Shown here: positions 62,649 through 64,000 of the stretch, piece by piece | Position numbering within the stretch: position 1 is the stretch's first letter | Layout: each line of letters begins with the position of its first letter | Assembly: GCF_002174455.2 (NCBI RefSeq) | Contig: NZ_CP147246.1 | Location: 3,291,001-3,355,000, forward strand | Origin: Enterococcus sp. 9D6_DIV0238 | GTDB taxonomy: Bacteria; Bacillota; Bacilli; Lactobacillales; Enterococcaceae | Direction of reading: 5' to 3' | Length of the DNA stretch: 64,000 nucleotides | Made by a program: the position numbers and the translations under genes | Notes under the pieces: model-generated | Told to the model about the DNA's origin: nothing | What the model saw: only the letters and a program-made list of their open reading frames with translations | The model's database searches: none

Positions 62649-63059
62649 TTGAAAGAGTTATTTCATAAATATAAAGAAGTGATTTCTTATTTAGTTTTTG
62701 GTGTGGCAACAACAGTTGTTAACATTGTTGTGTTTTTTATCTGTAAAGATCTTTTTGGCATTGATTATAAAATCAGTAATACGATCGGCTGGTTCTTATC
62801 TGTCTTGTTTGCATTTTTTACAAATAAGTATTTTGTTTTTGCAAGTCAGCATGTTGATTTGAGAGCATTTTTTAAAGAAATGCTGCTATTTTACTGGTAT
62901 CGTATTTTATCGTTTGTCATTGATATGGCTCTGATGGTATTGATGATCGAGTGGCTGCATATTTCTGATTTTTGGGCTAAAATGGTCACACAGGTCGTCG
63001 TGATCGTATTAAATTATTTCTTTAGCAAGTTTTTGATTTTCAAGAACAAGGCTTCTTAA
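62649..63059 (+). CDS. GtrA family membrane protein
   Basis: This 136-residue protein has four transmembrane helices and the GtrA pattern YLVFGVATTVVNIVVFF near the start with FFTNKYFVF and LNYFFSKFLIFK later. GtrA proteins help move lipid-linked sugars across the membrane. The start is TTG 62649 with AAAGGAAG upstream. Confidence 0.88.
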   Translation: MKELFHKYKEVISYLVFGVATTVVNIVVFFICKDLFGIDYKISNTIGWFLSVLFAFFTNKYFVFASQHVDLRAFFKEMLLFYWYRILSFVIDMALMVLMIEWLHISDFWAKMVTQVVVIVLNYFFSKFLIFKNKAS

Positions 63060-63075
63060 GAAGTAAAACGAGTTT

Positions 63076-63105
63076 TTGGTTGAAATAATGAAGTTTTGTT
63101 ATAAT
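63076..63105 (+). promoter_or_regulatory. Promoter of pncB
   Basis: TTGGTT (63076) and a perfect TATAAT (63100-63105) are spaced by 18 bp, about 40 bp before the start codon. Confidence 0.65.
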
Positions 63106-63147
63106 AAAGGATAATGTTTTATAAAAAGTAAAGGATGGCATGGTGAG

Positions 63148-64000
63148 ATGAAGCGAGTTTATAAAGATGATAGTTTAACGTTACATACTGATTTATATCA
63201 AATCAATATGATGCAAACATATTGGAAGTTAGGACGTGCAGATATCCATTCTGTTTTTGAATGTTATTTTCGAGAAATGCCGTTTAATCATGGCTATGCA
63301 ATTTTTGCCGGATTAGAGCGACTAGTCGATTATTTAGAGAATCTAACATTTTCTGACACGGATATTGCGTATCTTAGAGAAGTAGAGGATTATCCAGAAG
63401 ATTTTCTGACCTACTTAAAAGAATTTGAATTTAAATGTACGGTCCGTTCCGCTTTGGAAGGCGATCTAGTGTTCAATAACGAACCTTTGATCCAGGTTGA
63501 AGGACCATTAGCTCAGTGTCAGTTGATCGAAACAGCTTTATTAAATATGGTCAATTTTCAAACATTGATCGCAACAAAAGCTGCTCGAATCAAGTCAGTG
63601 ATTGGTGATGATCCGTTGATGGAATTTGGGACACGTCGAGCACAAGAGTTGGATGCGGCTATTTGGGGAACACGTGCGGCATTTATCGGCGGGGCAGATG
63701 CTACGAGCAATGTGCGCGCAGGCAAAATTTTCGGTATCCCTGTGAGTGGAACACATGCCCATTCACTTGTTCAGTCCTATGGTAATGATTACGATGCGTT
63801 CATGGCTTATGCTCAAACCCACAAAGATTGTGTCTTTTTAGTTGATACGTATGATACCTTGAAGTCAGGCGTGCCAAGTGCGATTCGTGTAGCACGTGAG
63901 ATGGGTGATAAAATCAATTTTCTTGGTGTTCGTTTGGATAGCGGGGATATGGCCTATATCTCTAAACGTGTGCGTGAGCAGTTGGATGAAGCTGGCTTCC
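63148..64000 (+). CDS. pncB: Nicotinate phosphoribosyltransferase, C-terminus beyond window
   Basis: The 284 codons in the window encode the N-terminal part of NAPRTase, which converts nicotinate and PRPP to nicotinate mononucleotide in NAD salvage. Visible are LHTDLYQINMMQTYW, FECYFREMPFNHGYAIFAGL, EFGTRRAQ, GTHAHSLVQ with the phosphorylated-His region, and VRLDSGDMAYIS. Full length is normally about 480-490 residues, so roughly 40 percent is missing. ATG 63148 is the start; the RBS is weak (GGATGG/GGTGAG). Confidence 0.95.
   Translation, partial: MKRVYKDDSLTLHTDLYQINMMQTYWKLGRADIHSVFECYFREMPFNHGYAIFAGLERLVDYLENLTFSDTDIAYLREVEDYPEDFLTYLKEFEFKCTVRSALEGDLVFNNEPLIQVEGPLAQCQLIETALLNMVNFQTLIATKAARIKSVIGDDPLMEFGTRRAQELDAAIWGTRAAFIGGADATSNVRAGKIFGIPVSGTHAHSLVQSYGNDYDAFMAYAQTHKDCVFLVDTYDTLKSGVPSAIRVAREMGDKINFLGVRLDSGDMAYISKRVREQLDEAGF

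Overview
The window reads as a chromosomal segment of a low-GC Gram-positive bacterium of the genus Enterococcus. Supporting signs are a WxL surface-protein locus with DUF916/DUF3324 proteins, a polyamine transporter whose binding protein lacks a lipobox cysteine, a BusR/OpuA osmolyte system, a CIRCE-controlled groES-groEL operon, AT-rich codon use and frequent TTG/GTG starts. No rRNA, tRNA, CRISPR array or intact insertion sequence was seen. Gene order around the ABC-F protein, rex, the CPBP protease, the YdiK-like protein and groESL resembles the Bacillus ydiF-ydiH-ydiL-ydiK-groESL block, so this part is core chromosome.

Layout. 1-963 is a YhdH/AcuI-type oxidoreductase cut by the window edge. 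1163-10553 is mainly a nucleoside uptake and salvage operon (ECF transporter, MFS permease, nucleoside hydrolase, ribokinase) facing away from a LacI-kinase fusion regulator. 10650-11553 holds an orphan TetR-type operator and an acetyltransferase. 11816-16188 is a cupin regulator with potABCD. 16697-22233 is a complete VanC/VanE-class D-Ala-D-Ser glycopeptide-resistance operon (ligase, vanXY, vanT, vanR, vanS), followed by about 1.4 kb of decayed sequence that includes a twice-frameshifted MGMT-like gene. 23.7-29.2 kb carries two small membrane proteins, a DXS-like enzyme behind a MerR-type promoter, a cell-wall hydrolase and a phosphoesterase. 29.3-39.3 kb carries opuA, busR, the ABC-F gene, rex, ydiL, ydiK and groESL. 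39.5-40.2 kb is a TraX-like gene.

40.5-57.1 kb is the most unusual part. A tyrosine recombinase gene lies between two 28-bp inverted repeats that differ at one base, directly upstream of an atypical OmpR-like regulator and a WxL locus. The locus encodes a beta-helix adhesin, a large WxL-like protein, a small sortase substrate, two WxL proteins, a DUF916/DUF3324 anchor, a two-helix membrane protein and two tandem signal peptidase I homologues, the first lacking both catalytic residues. YfhO-like membrane proteins and lipoproteins follow. I propose that the recombinase segment is an invertible switch that could phase-vary this surface locus. That is an inference from repeat geometry and would need read-pair evidence.

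57-64 kb contains a second YfhO-like membrane protein, a Cof-type HAD phosphatase, an unknown membrane protein, a MerR/TipAS regulator with its own operator, a DUF1827-like protein, a GtrA protein and the start of pncB.
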